From: Capsulimonas corticalis
GTDB lineage: Bacteria > Armatimonadota > Armatimonadia > Armatimonadales > Capsulimonadaceae
Assembly (NCBI RefSeq): GCF_003574315.2
Contig: NZ_AP025739.1
Location: 3,782,001 to 3,846,000 of the forward strand
Length of the DNA: 64,000 bases
Reading direction: 5' to 3'
Position numbers and translations under genes: made by a program. Every line of letters begins with the position of its first letter. Position 1 is the stretch's first letter. The notes beneath the pieces are model-generated. The model was given only the letters and a program-made list of their open reading frames with translations. It did not search any database and had not been told where the DNA came from. Below are positions 43,879 through 52,184 of the stretch, in pieces.

Positions 43879-45035
43879 CGAGACGTTCTCGCAAGCTTTC
43901 CCATGGCGTCGATCACGGGCAGCGCGTTTCCGCCGGCGTCGAAGAATGACCGACCTTCAAAGCCGCCCAGGCGGACGCCGGTGAGGGGAAGGTATTCGGC
44001 GGCCCACCAGTAGATCCCCGCGCCGCGGCCGCCCGGGACCTCGCGCAGGACCTTCCCTAATGTTTCAACGAACTGGACCTGACCTTGCTGGCTGGCCGGA
44101 ATGCCGGCGAGCTTGGCGCTGTCTTTGGCGAACTCGTCCTGAGGATTCCAGGGAAAGTCCGTCTCGGCGATCACGACGGGCTTCTGGTAGCGCGCGGCGG
44201 CGCCGTTCAGACAGGCGCGCAGGTTCTCCAGGCTGCCCTGCCAGTATGGATAGTAACTTTCCCCGATAATATCGAACTTCACGTGTTGTTCGAGCAGATG
44301 GTCGAAGAACCACTTTGTCGTTCCCCAATCACCGCCCCGGTCCAGATGCACGATGATCTTGGGGCGCTTCGCCCCCGAGGATTTCTCGATCCCGCGTACG
44401 GCGGCGTTCATCAATCGCCCTAACTGGCTCCACTGCTCCGGAGAATCGGTCGAACCGCCCACTTTGCCCATCGGCCAGAGCAGTCCGCCCGGCGTTTCGT
44501 TGCCGACCTGGACATAGTCCGGCATCGCGCCGGCGCGTTTGAGCGCGGCGATGGCGTCCCGGTTGTACGCGTACATCTGCTGTTCGAGCTTGTCGAACGG
44601 CAGGTCGCGCCACGCCGCCGGAGCCGCCTGATGTCCCGGATCGGCCCAGGTGTCCGAGTAGTGGAAATCGATCAGGAGCTTGAGCCCGGCCGCCTTTACG
44701 CGCCGGGCCAGGGGAACCGTATAGTCCAGATTGTTGATGGCGTTGTAGGGATCGGCCTTCGCCTGGGCCGTGCTGCTGGTGTACACGCGCAGGCGGACGC
44801 AGTTGACGCCGTGCTCTTTTAAAATGGCGAAAGGATCCTTGGCGACGCCCCCATCTCGGTAGACGCCGCCCTGGGATTCGAAGTATGCGACGTGCGAGCA
44901 GTCGGCGCCGGCGACAAAGGCATCCGCCCGCTGGGGCTGCGCCAGGGCGGGCGCTGATCCGGCGCTCGCGAAGACGAGCGCGCTGATGAGGACGCCCAGC
45001 GGCTTTGCGGGACGGGCGAAGAGAAACGGGAACAT
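43875..45035 (-). CDS. Secreted GH53 endo-beta-1,4-galactanase
   Basis: A 386-residue enzyme. A signal peptide covers about 1-33 (cleavage near ALA-QP). The GH53 barrel shows DCSHVAYFESQGGVY, CVRLRVYTSS, LLIDFHYSDTWADPGHQ, the acid/base Glu in DYVQVGNETPGG and the nucleophile Glu in VVIAETDFPW. It cleaves beta-1,4-galactan of arabinogalactan or pectin side chains outside the cell. The divergent LacI gene at 45158 is the likely repressor, and GH35 lies just beyond. AAAGGA precedes the ATG. Confidence 0.93.
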   Translation of the reverse strand: MFPFLFARPAKPLGVLISALVFASAGSAPALAQPQRADAFVAGADCSHVAYFESQGGVYRDGGVAKDPFAILKEHGVNCVRLRVYTSSTAQAKADPYNAINNLDYTVPLARRVKAAGLKLLIDFHYSDTWADPGHQAAPAAWRDLPFDKLEQQMYAYNRDAIAALKRAGAMPDYVQVGNETPGGLLWPMGKVGGSTDSPEQWSQLGRLMNAAVRGIEKSSGAKRPKIIVHLDRGGDWGTTKWFFDHLLEQHVKFDIIGESYYPYWQGSLENLRACLNGAAARYQKPVVIAETDFPWNPQDEFAKDSAKLAGIPASQQGQVQFVETLGKVLREVPGGRGAGIYWWAAEYLPLTGVRLGGFEGRSFFDAGGNALPVIDAMGKLARTSR

Positions 45036-45078
45036 CACTGATTGTATCCTTTCAAAATCCAGCGCGGCGCGGCGATCC

Positions 45079-45108
45079 TTGACACGCCATGGTCACAATC
45101 CCCATAAT
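45079..45108 (+). promoter_or_regulatory. Promoter of the LacI gene at 45158
   Basis: TTGACA (45079-45084), 18 bp, CATAAT (45103-45108) in the 122-bp region between the divergent GH53 and LacI genes. Confidence 0.65.
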
Positions 45109-45157
45109 ATCCATCAACACCGATGCGTTCCGCCGCAGAGAATAGAGTTTCCACCCC

Positions 45158-46198
45158 ATGGCGAAAAGGGCGACACGCGCCGACGTTGCCGCGAAGGCCG
45201 GCGTCTCGAAGACGACTGTTACGTACGTGCTGAGCGACCGCTACGATTTTTCCATCCCTGAGAGCACGCGCGAGCGGGTGCGCGCCGCCGCGCAGAGCCT
45301 CGGCTATCAGCCGCACGCCGCCGCGCGCGCGCTGGCCTCGGGCCGCACGAACTCCATCACCATCGCCGTCCCTTATAGCATCAGTTCGCACTATGCGCGC
45401 GTGCTCCAGGCCTTCGAGCGGCACGCCAACGCCAACGGCTACCACATGATCGCCAGCACGGTCGGGCATTTGAGCATGCGCAATGTCGGCCCCGACCTCG
45501 CCGAACTGCTCAGCAACCTCACGGACGGCGTGGTGCTGGTGGATATGCCCGCCGCCTTCCAGCCGGAAATCGACCGGCTGATGCCCAGCTTCAAACCCGT
45601 GATCTCGATGGGCGTCTTCACCGCGCCCGGCATCGACAGCGTCACGGTGGACCTGGCGCCCGGGGCGGCGGCGGCGCTCGATCACTTGCTGGCGGCCGAG
45701 CCCAAGCGAATCGCGTTCATCAGCGCGGGCCGGGCGTCGGACGGTCCCGAGCGAAGTGATGTTCTGGCTTCCTACACCGGAGACGCCCGCCCGGACGCCT
45801 ACCGCGACGCCATGACCAGGGCCGGCCGGCCGCTGGAGGAGATCCCCGGCAGTCCGTCCAGCCGGCAGGCGACGATGGAGTCTCTGCGCGACTACGTGGG
45901 CGCTTACGGGTGTCCGGACGCGCTGTTCTGCTTCAATGACGATATCGCCATCGCCGCCTATCGAACGCTGCGCGAAATGGGATATCGCATTCCCGAGGAT
46001 GTCCGGATCGTCGGCTGCGACGGCAGTGAGGAAGGCGAGTACGCCTTTCCGGCGCTGACGACGATTGCGCAGCCGATCGATGAGATGTGCGCGCTCGCGT
46101 GGCAGTTCCTGGCGAAGCGCCTCAGCGACCCGGAGATGCCCCAGCAGCGCGTGACCGTCGACGCCCGGTTTACGATCCGAGGCTCGACACGGCCGTAA
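45158..46198 (+). CDS. LacI-family regulator next to galactan genes
   Basis: A 346-residue regulator with the HTH TRADVAAKAGVSKTTVTYVLSDRY, hinge ARALASGR and sensor-domain motifs ALFCFNDDIA and VRIVGCDG. It lies between the GH53 galactanase (divergent) and the GH35 beta-galactosidase (convergent, 29-bp overlap of coding ends), so it is the natural candidate to control galactan breakdown. It is a paralogue of the regulator at 9179. The effector is probably galactose or a galacto-oligosaccharide; that is inference. Confidence 0.9.
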   Translation: MAKRATRADVAAKAGVSKTTVTYVLSDRYDFSIPESTRERVRAAAQSLGYQPHAAARALASGRTNSITIAVPYSISSHYARVLQAFERHANANGYHMIASTVGHLSMRNVGPDLAELLSNLTDGVVLVDMPAAFQPEIDRLMPSFKPVISMGVFTAPGIDSVTVDLAPGAAAALDHLLAAEPKRIAFISAGRASDGPERSDVLASYTGDARPDAYRDAMTRAGRPLEEIPGSPSSRQATMESLRDYVGAYGCPDALFCFNDDIAIAAYRTLREMGYRIPEDVRIVGCDGSEEGEYAFPALTTIAQPIDEMCALAWQFLAKRLSDPEMPQQRVTVDARFTIRGSTRP

Positions 46199-48611
46199 CT
46201 TCGATCGCGGCGCATTCCCATTCGACTGCGTGATCCTCCACAATCTCCACGCCGACCAGCGCGACCACGCTGTCCCCGTCCCGCCGGTCCGGCCATGCGT
46301 CCGCCGGCAGATAGATGGGGGCGTCCTGGCGCAGCGGCAGGATCTTCAACAGCAGTTCGCCCTGACAGATCTCCGGCGTATCGCGCGTCAAACCGACTTC
46401 GAATTCGTTTCCATTGTAGAAATTATCGGTCAGCAGCCGCCCATTCAAATAAAGACGGGCGACATCCCCCACGTATTCGATCCGCAGGCGCCGCCGCGAC
46501 GAGCCCGTCTGGGGCGGCAAATGAAGACGCCATACGGCAGCGTCGTCGAAATCCGCGTCCGACGGCGCCTCGGCGACGCCCTGGCTTCCGATCAGGACAC
46601 GCCGCTTGTGGCCGGTCGCCTGGAGCAGTTCCCGCCGAACTTGCGTGGTCTTGCTTGGAACGGCCGGCGCGATATACCGCCGAAAGATTCCGTCCGATAC
46701 GCCCGGCAGCGCCTGCCCCGCAAATGAGACTTGATCGGGAGCGGGGAAAATCGCCGCCGTGAGACACTCGGGATCGCCGGCCTCCAGACGCAGCCGGTTT
46801 CCGTCCAGGACCAGCGACGCCTCGCTGAGAAATAACCGTTCTCGCCCTGCAAGCGTCCCGCGCCAGCAGGCGAGGGATTGGGCTTCGTCCAGCAGCACGA
46901 TATGGATGCGGCGGCCCTCTTGCGTCCACAGGTGAATGGCGACATCCGTTCCCGCCGCCAGCTCCGAAATCCGAATGCGCCCCTCCTCGCAAGAGACCAC
47001 GCCGGAGGCGGCTTCGGCGCAGAGGTCCTGGTCATGAAAGAGAAATTCGGCGGGAACGCTCGGCGTTTGCGCGAAGACGAAGTAACTTTCCCCGCTCTCC
47101 GCAAGGCGGCAGACTGGCTGCGCGGTGGCGTAAACCAGATTCGCGCCGTCCAAATCCATCTCGAACGGCCAGAAGAAGAACGAATCGGCGGGAACGTCAA
47201 TCGGAGCGCTCGGGACTTGCAGACAAACGCCGGGCAGGCAGAGTTCGAACTGCACCTCCGTCTTAGCGGGCATCGCTTGCAGCCGCTGATAATTGTTGAC
47301 AAAAAGGAACCCGGAGCGCCCGTTGGTGCGCGCGGACCAGCGGAGCGTGGACGTATCATCGGCGCTGGCCGGCGGCGTCAGCGGCATGAGCGCGGGCATG
47401 GACGCCAGCGCCGAGCCGAAGTCCCGCAGAAATAGGTGCATGCGGCGCAGCAGATGGTAGTGATCCCGGACCTGCCCGAACTCGCCCAGCGGCGCCTGGA
47501 AGTCGTAGGATTTGACGGGAAGGTCGTTCCAGTACCCCGTCGCCTGCGACTCCTGAAGCGTGGAGAAGCGGCCTTCGGGATTGGTCCCGCCATGATACAT
47601 ATAGTACCCCTGGAGGTTGCCGCCCGAGCCGATCTTGACCAGTGCGGACGACGCGATGTCTTTGGGCGCGATTCGGATCCGGCGATGGTAGCTGCGCTCC
47701 ATACCGCCGCCGATCTCGCAGGCAAAGTAGGGATAGTAGATATCGTCGGCCTCCAGGCCCACAATGCGCTCGCCAAGCTGGTCCGTGGCGATCGCTGCGT
47801 CGGCGCGGACGGAGCTGAAGAGATAGGCGCCCCGATACCCCGGCGGCATCTCCGCCAGCGACCGGTCCCAGAAACCATCGGCGTAGCCGCCGAAGAGCGG
47901 CAGAAATGGGCCGACCGGCATGGCTGTCGTGAGCTCCGGCCAGCCGGTGCGCGTATACAGCGGGACATCCAGCCCCGCCTCCATCGCCATTCGTCTCAGC
48001 GTGAGCAGGTGCTCCGCCGGGCCGCCATACTCGTTTTCGCACTGGACGGCGACGACCGGACCGCCGTCTTTCCACAATAGGCCGTCCAATTGCCGGCCGA
48101 TCTCGCCGTAAAACCGCTCCACATAACGCAGGTAGCCGGGATCGTCGCTGCGCAGCTCCACGCCTTTTTGCGCGATCCAGTCCGGCAGCCCGCCGCCGCG
48201 CACTTCCCCATGACACCAGGGGCCAAGGCGGGCGGCGACATTCAATCCCAGCTCTCCGCACAGCGTGACGAAGCGGCGAAGGCCGCGCCGCCCCTCCCAA
48301 TCGAAGCGGCCTTCCTCCTCCTCATGATGGATCCAGAAGATATAGGTCGCGACGATTTCCACGCCGCCGGCCCGCACCTTCAGGAGTTCATCGCGCCATT
48401 CGTTCTCCGGATAGCGCGCATAATGGAACTCGCCCATGACGGGCAGCCAGGGCTGCCCGTCGCGCATCAGATGCTGGCTGTTAACCGTGATTTCGCCGCC
48501 GTCCGGCGCGCGATTGGCGCCAAGCTCCAGGTGACCGTCGAAAATCTGAGCCTGCGGGGTCGTGGCGCGGAGACGTAGGGTGTGTGCGTTCATCAATGGG
48601 GTTTTGTCCAT
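46170..48611 (-). CDS. GH35 beta-galactosidase
   Basis: An 813-residue enzyme. The GH35 barrel begins after residue ~45 with MGEFHYARYP, then the acid/base region VAVQCENEYGG and the nucleophile region FACEIGGGME; later come GYYMYHGGTNPEGR, another family block, and C-terminal beta domains. No signal peptide is visible, so it may work in the cytoplasm on galactobiose released by GH53. It has an optimal promoter and a palindromic operator shared with the divergent DUF1559 gene. The start is ATG 48611 (48593 also in frame). The 3' end overlaps LacI. Confidence 0.9.
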   Translation of the reverse strand: MDKTPLMNAHTLRLRATTPQAQIFDGHLELGANRAPDGGEITVNSQHLMRDGQPWLPVMGEFHYARYPENEWRDELLKVRAGGVEIVATYIFWIHHEEEEGRFDWEGRRGLRRFVTLCGELGLNVAARLGPWCHGEVRGGGLPDWIAQKGVELRSDDPGYLRYVERFYGEIGRQLDGLLWKDGGPVVAVQCENEYGGPAEHLLTLRRMAMEAGLDVPLYTRTGWPELTTAMPVGPFLPLFGGYADGFWDRSLAEMPPGYRGAYLFSSVRADAAIATDQLGERIVGLEADDIYYPYFACEIGGGMERSYHRRIRIAPKDIASSALVKIGSGGNLQGYYMYHGGTNPEGRFSTLQESQATGYWNDLPVKSYDFQAPLGEFGQVRDHYHLLRRMHLFLRDFGSALASMPALMPLTPPASADDTSTLRWSARTNGRSGFLFVNNYQRLQAMPAKTEVQFELCLPGVCLQVPSAPIDVPADSFFFWPFEMDLDGANLVYATAQPVCRLAESGESYFVFAQTPSVPAEFLFHDQDLCAEAASGVVSCEEGRIRISELAAGTDVAIHLWTQEGRRIHIVLLDEAQSLACWRGTLAGRERLFLSEASLVLDGNRLRLEAGDPECLTAAIFPAPDQVSFAGQALPGVSDGIFRRYIAPAVPSKTTQVRRELLQATGHKRRVLIGSQGVAEAPSDADFDDAAVWRLHLPPQTGSSRRRLRIEYVGDVARLYLNGRLLTDNFYNGNEFEVGLTRDTPEICQGELLLKILPLRQDAPIYLPADAWPDRRDGDSVVALVGVEIVEDHAVEWECAAIEVTAVSSLGS

Positions 48612-48633
48612 AATTTCTGGAATAATCGCTTAC

Positions 48634-48686
48634 TGACGCGGGTCATTAATTGATCACAGTATAATGGAAGGCCGTTTCGCTGTCAA
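48634..48686 (-). promoter_or_regulatory. GH35 promoter with operator
   Basis: Minus strand: TTGACA (complement of 48681-48686), 17 bp, TATACT (complement of 48658-48663). The operator TGACGCGGGTCATTAA (48634-48649), with palindromic core TGAC-N4-GTCA, covers the expected start point. Confidence 0.8.
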
Positions 48687-48705
48687 GAGCGCCGCAAAAA
48701 AATAC

Positions 48706-48764
48706 TTGACAAATATTGCGACCGATCCTATAATCATAAACAGTTTAGTGACCCGCGTCATTAA
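48706..48764 (+). promoter_or_regulatory. Full-consensus promoter of the third DUF1559 gene with operator
   Basis: TTGACA (48706-48711), 17 bp, TATAAT (48729-48734), then TGACCCGCGTCATTAA (48749-48764) at about +8 to +23. It is the same operator as at the divergent GH35 promoter, in the same orientation, 115 bp apart. Confidence 0.82.
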
Positions 48765-48797
48765 ATCGTCTTTACGCACTTTTGGGAGAATATCTTC

Positions 48798-49556
48798 ATG
48801 CAGAACCGAAAAGGTTTCACACTGATCGAACTACTCGTTGTGATCGCTATTATTGCGATACTTGCCGCTATTCTGTTTCCGGTCTTCGCCAAGGCGCGAG
48901 AAAAGGCCCGGCAGATCGCCTGTGTCTCGAACGAAAAGCAGCTGGGCCTGGCGCTGCTCCAGTATATTCAGGACTCGGATGAGTGTATGCCGGCGAACGG
49001 CGAAGGCAACACGTCCTGGTATGACGCCATCCAGCCTTATGTCAAGAGCTCTCCGCTGATGTTCTGCCCGTCGAACCCCGACACGCAGAAGCAGAACCTT
49101 CCCGCCGGCTCCGGGAAAGCTTACACGACGTATTTCGCCAATCAATTCAACGGTCCGTCGAACGCCGCAAATCCCGAGGATAGCCTGGGGGCGTTCAACA
49201 CTTATGGGAAATCGGGCTTCAACCTCGCGAGCTTCGTGGCGCCCGCGAGCTGCATCGCCGTCGTTGAAGGACGGGATATGGAGGGATACTGGGAGTTCCG
49301 AATCAACTACACGAACAATCTCTACGCGGGGCACACCGGCCGGACCAATTACCTCTTCATGGACGGGCATGTCAAGGCGCTCAAGCCGGAACAGACCCTC
49401 GCCAAGGAGGATCTGGGGACCGCCGACACGGATTACTGGGTCCACGACGGCCGTTCGTTCAAGCAGATCGATACGGACGGCGGATACGTGTACTTCCAAA
49501 GCCCGGCGGGCCCTGGATATCAGACGGTCCAGGCGACAGACCAGTTCTACAAGTAA
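48798..49556 (+). CDS. DUF1559-family prepilin-like secreted protein
   Basis: A 252-residue protein with the shortest leader of the set (MQNRKG) and then [38 protein letters not shown] and the C-terminal [10 protein letters not shown] motif. Divergent from GH35 and under a matching operator, so it is probably made together with the beta-galactosidase; this links the family to polysaccharide use rather than classical pili. GGGAG precedes the ATG by about 10 nt. Confidence 0.86.
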   Translation: MQNRKGFTLIELLVVIAIIAILAAILFPVFAKAREKARQIACVSNEKQLGLALLQYIQDSDECMPANGEGNTSWYDAIQPYVKSSPLMFCPSNPDTQKQNLPAGSGKAYTTYFANQFNGPSNAANPEDSLGAFNTYGKSGFNLASFVAPASCIAVVEGRDMEGYWEFRINYTNNLYAGHTGRTNYLFMDGHVKALKPEQTLAKEDLGTADTDYWVHDGRSFKQIDTDGGYVYFQSPAGPGYQTVQATDQFYK

Positions 49557-49576
49557 ATTCTCAAAGTAACGCGACG

Positions 49577-49615
49577 ACGACGGGGCCTGCGGTATGTCAC
49601 CGCAGGCCCCGTCGT
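49577..49615. terminator. Bidirectional hairpin between convergent genes
   Basis: A 16-bp perfect stem (49577-49592 with 49600-49615) lies between the stops of the DUF1559 gene (49556) and the minus-strand hydrolase-like gene (49637). Confidence 0.75.
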
Positions 49616-49636
49616 TTCGTGTGCCGGCAGAGAGCC

Positions 49637-50950
49637 TTAGCTGCTGAAGTCGACGATGCTGGAGAAGGCCAGCTCCTCGGTGGCGACGATCATGTAGCCG
49701 CTGGTGTCCACAAACCGCTGCCAGCTGGCCGGCCGGTTGCCGTTCGATGTATCGACCCAATCGATGAAGCCGCCGACGAAGTTCGGGTCGGTAGTCGAGT
49801 TGTTGACCCAGTCTCCGGATCCCGTGGCGGAGCCGACGGCCGATTTCGCGAAGTTATAGTGCGACCAGGCCGAAGCGTAGAGGTTATTGTAGTTTCCCGT
49901 CGCCTGCGCAATTTTCCACTCGGCGTCGGCAAGCTGAAGGGCGGAGCCAGGATAGACCTGGGTGTTCGTCCCCGACGCCGGGGTGAACTGGTGCACGCCG
50001 CCGGCGTACTGCCCGCTTTGTACGGTGAGATAAGCGCCGTTATACGCCGTTCCGTGGTCCCACCAGGTGGTGAGGTCCTTGGCGTACTGCTCGCTTTCAG
50101 ATCGGGCGTCGAACTCATACGGCGCGAAGCCCGTTTGGTCGATGCCGCCATTGTAAACGCCGTTGCCGCCGCCATCCAGATAGTCGTAATAGTTATGCCA
50201 GGTTCCCTTGTCCTGGGCGTTCGCGAGCAGCGCGGAGATCGAATTCGCCTGGTTGCTGTAATACGTGCTGGTCGCCGTGTCTCCGACCGCCGTCGCCCAC
50301 TTGGAGAAGCAGCGATAGGCGGCGACCGCGTAAGAGCGATCGACCGTCCACGAGCTCAAATTCGCGTTGGTGAAATCCGCCATCGAATGCGCATGCGCGT
50401 ACTCCTGCGAACGGTAATTGGCGCCGTCGCCGTTGGGGCTGAGCTGCGTGTACTTCCACATCGCGATCAGCAGCTCCGCCGTCACGCGGGCGTCGCCGCC
50501 GCCTTTGGAGCTAACGCCATAGCTGCTATTGTAGGCGATGCTCGCCGGAAACCCATTCCCTGCCTGATTGTTCGTGTTCCGGATCCAGCTCCAGAAGAAC
50601 CCGCTGAGCGCCGTCTTCGCCTTGCCGTCGAGGTCCGCGTTGCTGCGTCCCGCGACTGTCAAGCGATGGTAGCCATAAAGCAAACCAATCGAGCCGATCG
50701 CCGCTTCGCCCGGCTGTACGAAATCGGGCATCCCATTGCCGATCCGCCAGTCGTTCAAAACCCCATAGGCCGCCGCTGAGGCCGAGACGCCCGCCGTGGA
50801 TGAGTTCGCCGCAGTACACGAGCATTGTGTGACGTATTTGCACTCCATCCACATATCGTCATAACTGTCCGCCATCGCGCTATGCGCCGCCCCAAACAAC
50901 GATACGGCCGCAGCCAGCGCCGGCCCCGCCTTCTTCCACGATTTCAGCAT
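49637..50950 (-). CDS. Secreted hydrolase-like protein, family not assigned (possible alpha/alpha barrel)
   Basis: A 437-residue protein. A signal peptide (about 1-27, ending AHSAMA) precedes a mature region rich in Asn, Ser, Gly, Tyr and Trp. Helical segments such as GVLNDWRIGNGMPDF, ARVTAELLIAMWKYTQL, WTVDRSYAVAAYRCFSKWA and ALQLADAEWKIAQATGNY alternate with loops, as in six-hairpin glycosidases. I cannot name the family. The strong promoter with LacI-type palindromes upstream and the neighbourhood suggest a polysaccharide-degrading enzyme. AAGGAG lies 9 nt before the start. Confidence 0.5.
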   Translation of the reverse strand: MLKSWKKAGPALAAAVSLFGAAHSAMADSYDDMWMECKYVTQCSCTAANSSTAGVSASAAAYGVLNDWRIGNGMPDFVQPGEAAIGSIGLLYGYHRLTVAGRSNADLDGKAKTALSGFFWSWIRNTNNQAGNGFPASIAYNSSYGVSSKGGGDARVTAELLIAMWKYTQLSPNGDGANYRSQEYAHAHSMADFTNANLSSWTVDRSYAVAAYRCFSKWATAVGDTATSTYYSNQANSISALLANAQDKGTWHNYYDYLDGGGNGVYNGGIDQTGFAPYEFDARSESEQYAKDLTTWWDHGTAYNGAYLTVQSGQYAGGVHQFTPASGTNTQVYPGSALQLADAEWKIAQATGNYNNLYASAWSHYNFAKSAVGSATGSGDWVNNSTTDPNFVGGFIDWVDTSNGNRPASWQRFVDTSGYMIVATEELAFSSIVDFSS

Positions 50951-51021
50951 CTCATAGTTCTCCTTTGACGATCCTGTCTGGTTAGCAAATATCTCGTCTC
51001 AACCGATTGTGAACATTCGCT

Positions 51022-51074
51022 GTTTATCCGGTTAAACGATGACCGATTGTATCATTGCCTTTCTTGCTTGTCAA
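51022..51074 (-). promoter_or_regulatory. Promoter and palindromic operator of the secreted hydrolase-like gene
   Basis: Minus strand: TTGACA (complement of 51069-51074), 17 bp, TACAAT (complement of 51046-51051). The near-palindrome GTTTATCCGGTTAAAC (51022-51037) covers the expected start point, as a LacI-type operator would. A second, similar site CGTTTAATCGATTAAGCG is at 51160-51177. Confidence 0.75.
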
Positions 51075-51159
51075 GGGAAATTTTTCGTCAGAGTAAAGGC
51101 CGACGAAGACGACTGTAATCGTCCTGCGGGAATATTCTTGGTGAGAAGGAGCGATTTGC

Positions 51160-51177
51160 GTTTAATCGATTAAGCGA
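51160..51177. promoter_or_regulatory. Second LacI-type palindrome
   Basis: CGTTTAATCGATTAAGCG contains the perfect 12-bp palindrome TTAATCGATTAA with a central CG step, like LacI/CcpA sites. It is 139 bp from the operator at 51022-51037, a spacing that would allow DNA looping. Confidence 0.5.
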
Positions 51178-51197
51178 CTGAGGAGAACGTCATGCTT

Positions 51198-51979
51198 TTA
51201 CGGATCGGCGCGGGCGATTCGGAAACCGACTTCATCCTGGTCCGGTGGGGTTCGTTTGGGCGTCGCTGGGATACGGGCCGTCGTCATACCAATCCTCGCA
51301 CCACATCCAGAGATTGCCGTTGATGTCATAGACGCTGTAGGCGTTCGGCTTCAGAAGACCCACGGATGCGTTTCTCCGCCGGCGTTTCGGTCACAGCAGG
51401 CGTACGCCTTCGGCTGGTCCTAATCTGCGTCATCGCCGTCAAAGAACCAGGTCGTTCCTGCCCGGACGACAAACTCATATTCCGCCGATGTTAGCAGACG
51501 GTATCCATTCTCTTTGATATCGCAATGGAAATCTTCCAGCGCCGTAACGCCCGTCGCCGCAGTTTTCGTCACCGATCGATAGGAGTAAATCTGATCGAAC
51601 CCGTCCCGCTTGCTCAGCATATTGCAGTACACCACGGCGTCGTATCAAGAGACATCGTCGATTGGCCGCTGGAGATCGCCTGGATACTTGGTAAAATTGG
51701 TTCCCATCGTCATTTAGTACTCCTCTTAAGTAACCTGAGTCGCGGATTGGATCACATCGTAGGAGAATGTCATTGGGTGGGCAGGAAAAGTATAGATCCA
51801 CCGTTCCCTTCAAACTGCTGTCCAAAAGTGAACGTCTGTCCTTTCGTCGGGATGCGCACCCATCCGGCCGACGTCGTTTTTGGATCAACCTTCGACCTGA
51901 GCCACGCCTGCGCCCTCGTCGCGCCCACCACAATCAGCGCGGCGCACAGCGCCGCCAATGTCCATTTTCTTATTTCCAT
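51198..51979 (-). pseudogene. Decayed formylglycine-generating-enzyme-like (FGE/SUMF1) gene
   Basis: Reading the minus strand from ATG 51979: a signal peptide (MEIRKWTLAALCAALIVVGA), then GWVRIPTKGQTFTFGQQFEG, which is the start of an FGE domain. The frame then shifts near 51770. After TFSYDVIQSATQVT come TAA (51726-51728), EEY, TAA (51714-51716), MGTNFTKYPGDLQRPIDDVS, then TGA (51645-51647) where the family has Trp, then YDAVVYCNMLSKRDGF and NGYRLLTSAEYEF. A stop at 51420 follows. After further shifts VGLLKPNAYSVYDINGNLWM and WCEDWY appear, and finally GFRIARADP. At least four stops and three frameshifts rule out a working gene. Confidence 0.85.
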
Positions 51980-52024
51980 AGAGTTCTCTCGGTCCAAGTT
52001 TCGAATGTTGTCGTTTCAAAAGGC

Positions 52025-52175
52025 GCTAGCGAACGCGCCGGCGATTATGGCTCATTCGACCAATAAGGATAGGAACTGCAAAAACAAATACCGGAAGCCA
52101 GTCGGGCATCACATATCTGTACTTGCGTCGGCGTAAGTGCTGGGCATCGGAAGTCGTTGGCAACGCCAAAAGTCT
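52025..52175 (-). pseudogene. 3' remnant of a paralogue of the membrane-protein gene at 55153-55638
   Basis: In one frame FWRCQRLPMPSTYADAS matches FWRYRILPMPSAHPE of the intact gene; in another, KYRYVMPDWLPVFVFAVPIL matches its WLAIPGWRPVLVFSFF. The DNA words GCTGGGCATCGGAAG are identical in both copies (52139-52153 region and 55264-55278 region). The 5' part is missing exactly where the AT-rich helicase gene begins, so the insertion probably truncated it. Confidence 0.6.
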
Positions 52176-52184
52176 AATACAGAA

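Noticed and set aside
49619-50779. 386-codon plus-strand open frame
   Set aside because: Antisense to the secreted hydrolase-like gene, which has a promoter, ribosome site and signal peptide.
51645-51647. TGA read as Trp (recoded) in the FGE-like gene
   Set aside because: TAA stops and frameshifts also interrupt the same gene, and TGA ends normal genes in the window, so decay explains it better.
51525-52136. 203-codon plus-strand frame in the decayed zone
   Set aside because: Antisense to the FGE ruin and the adjacent remnant, and shows no domain of its own.
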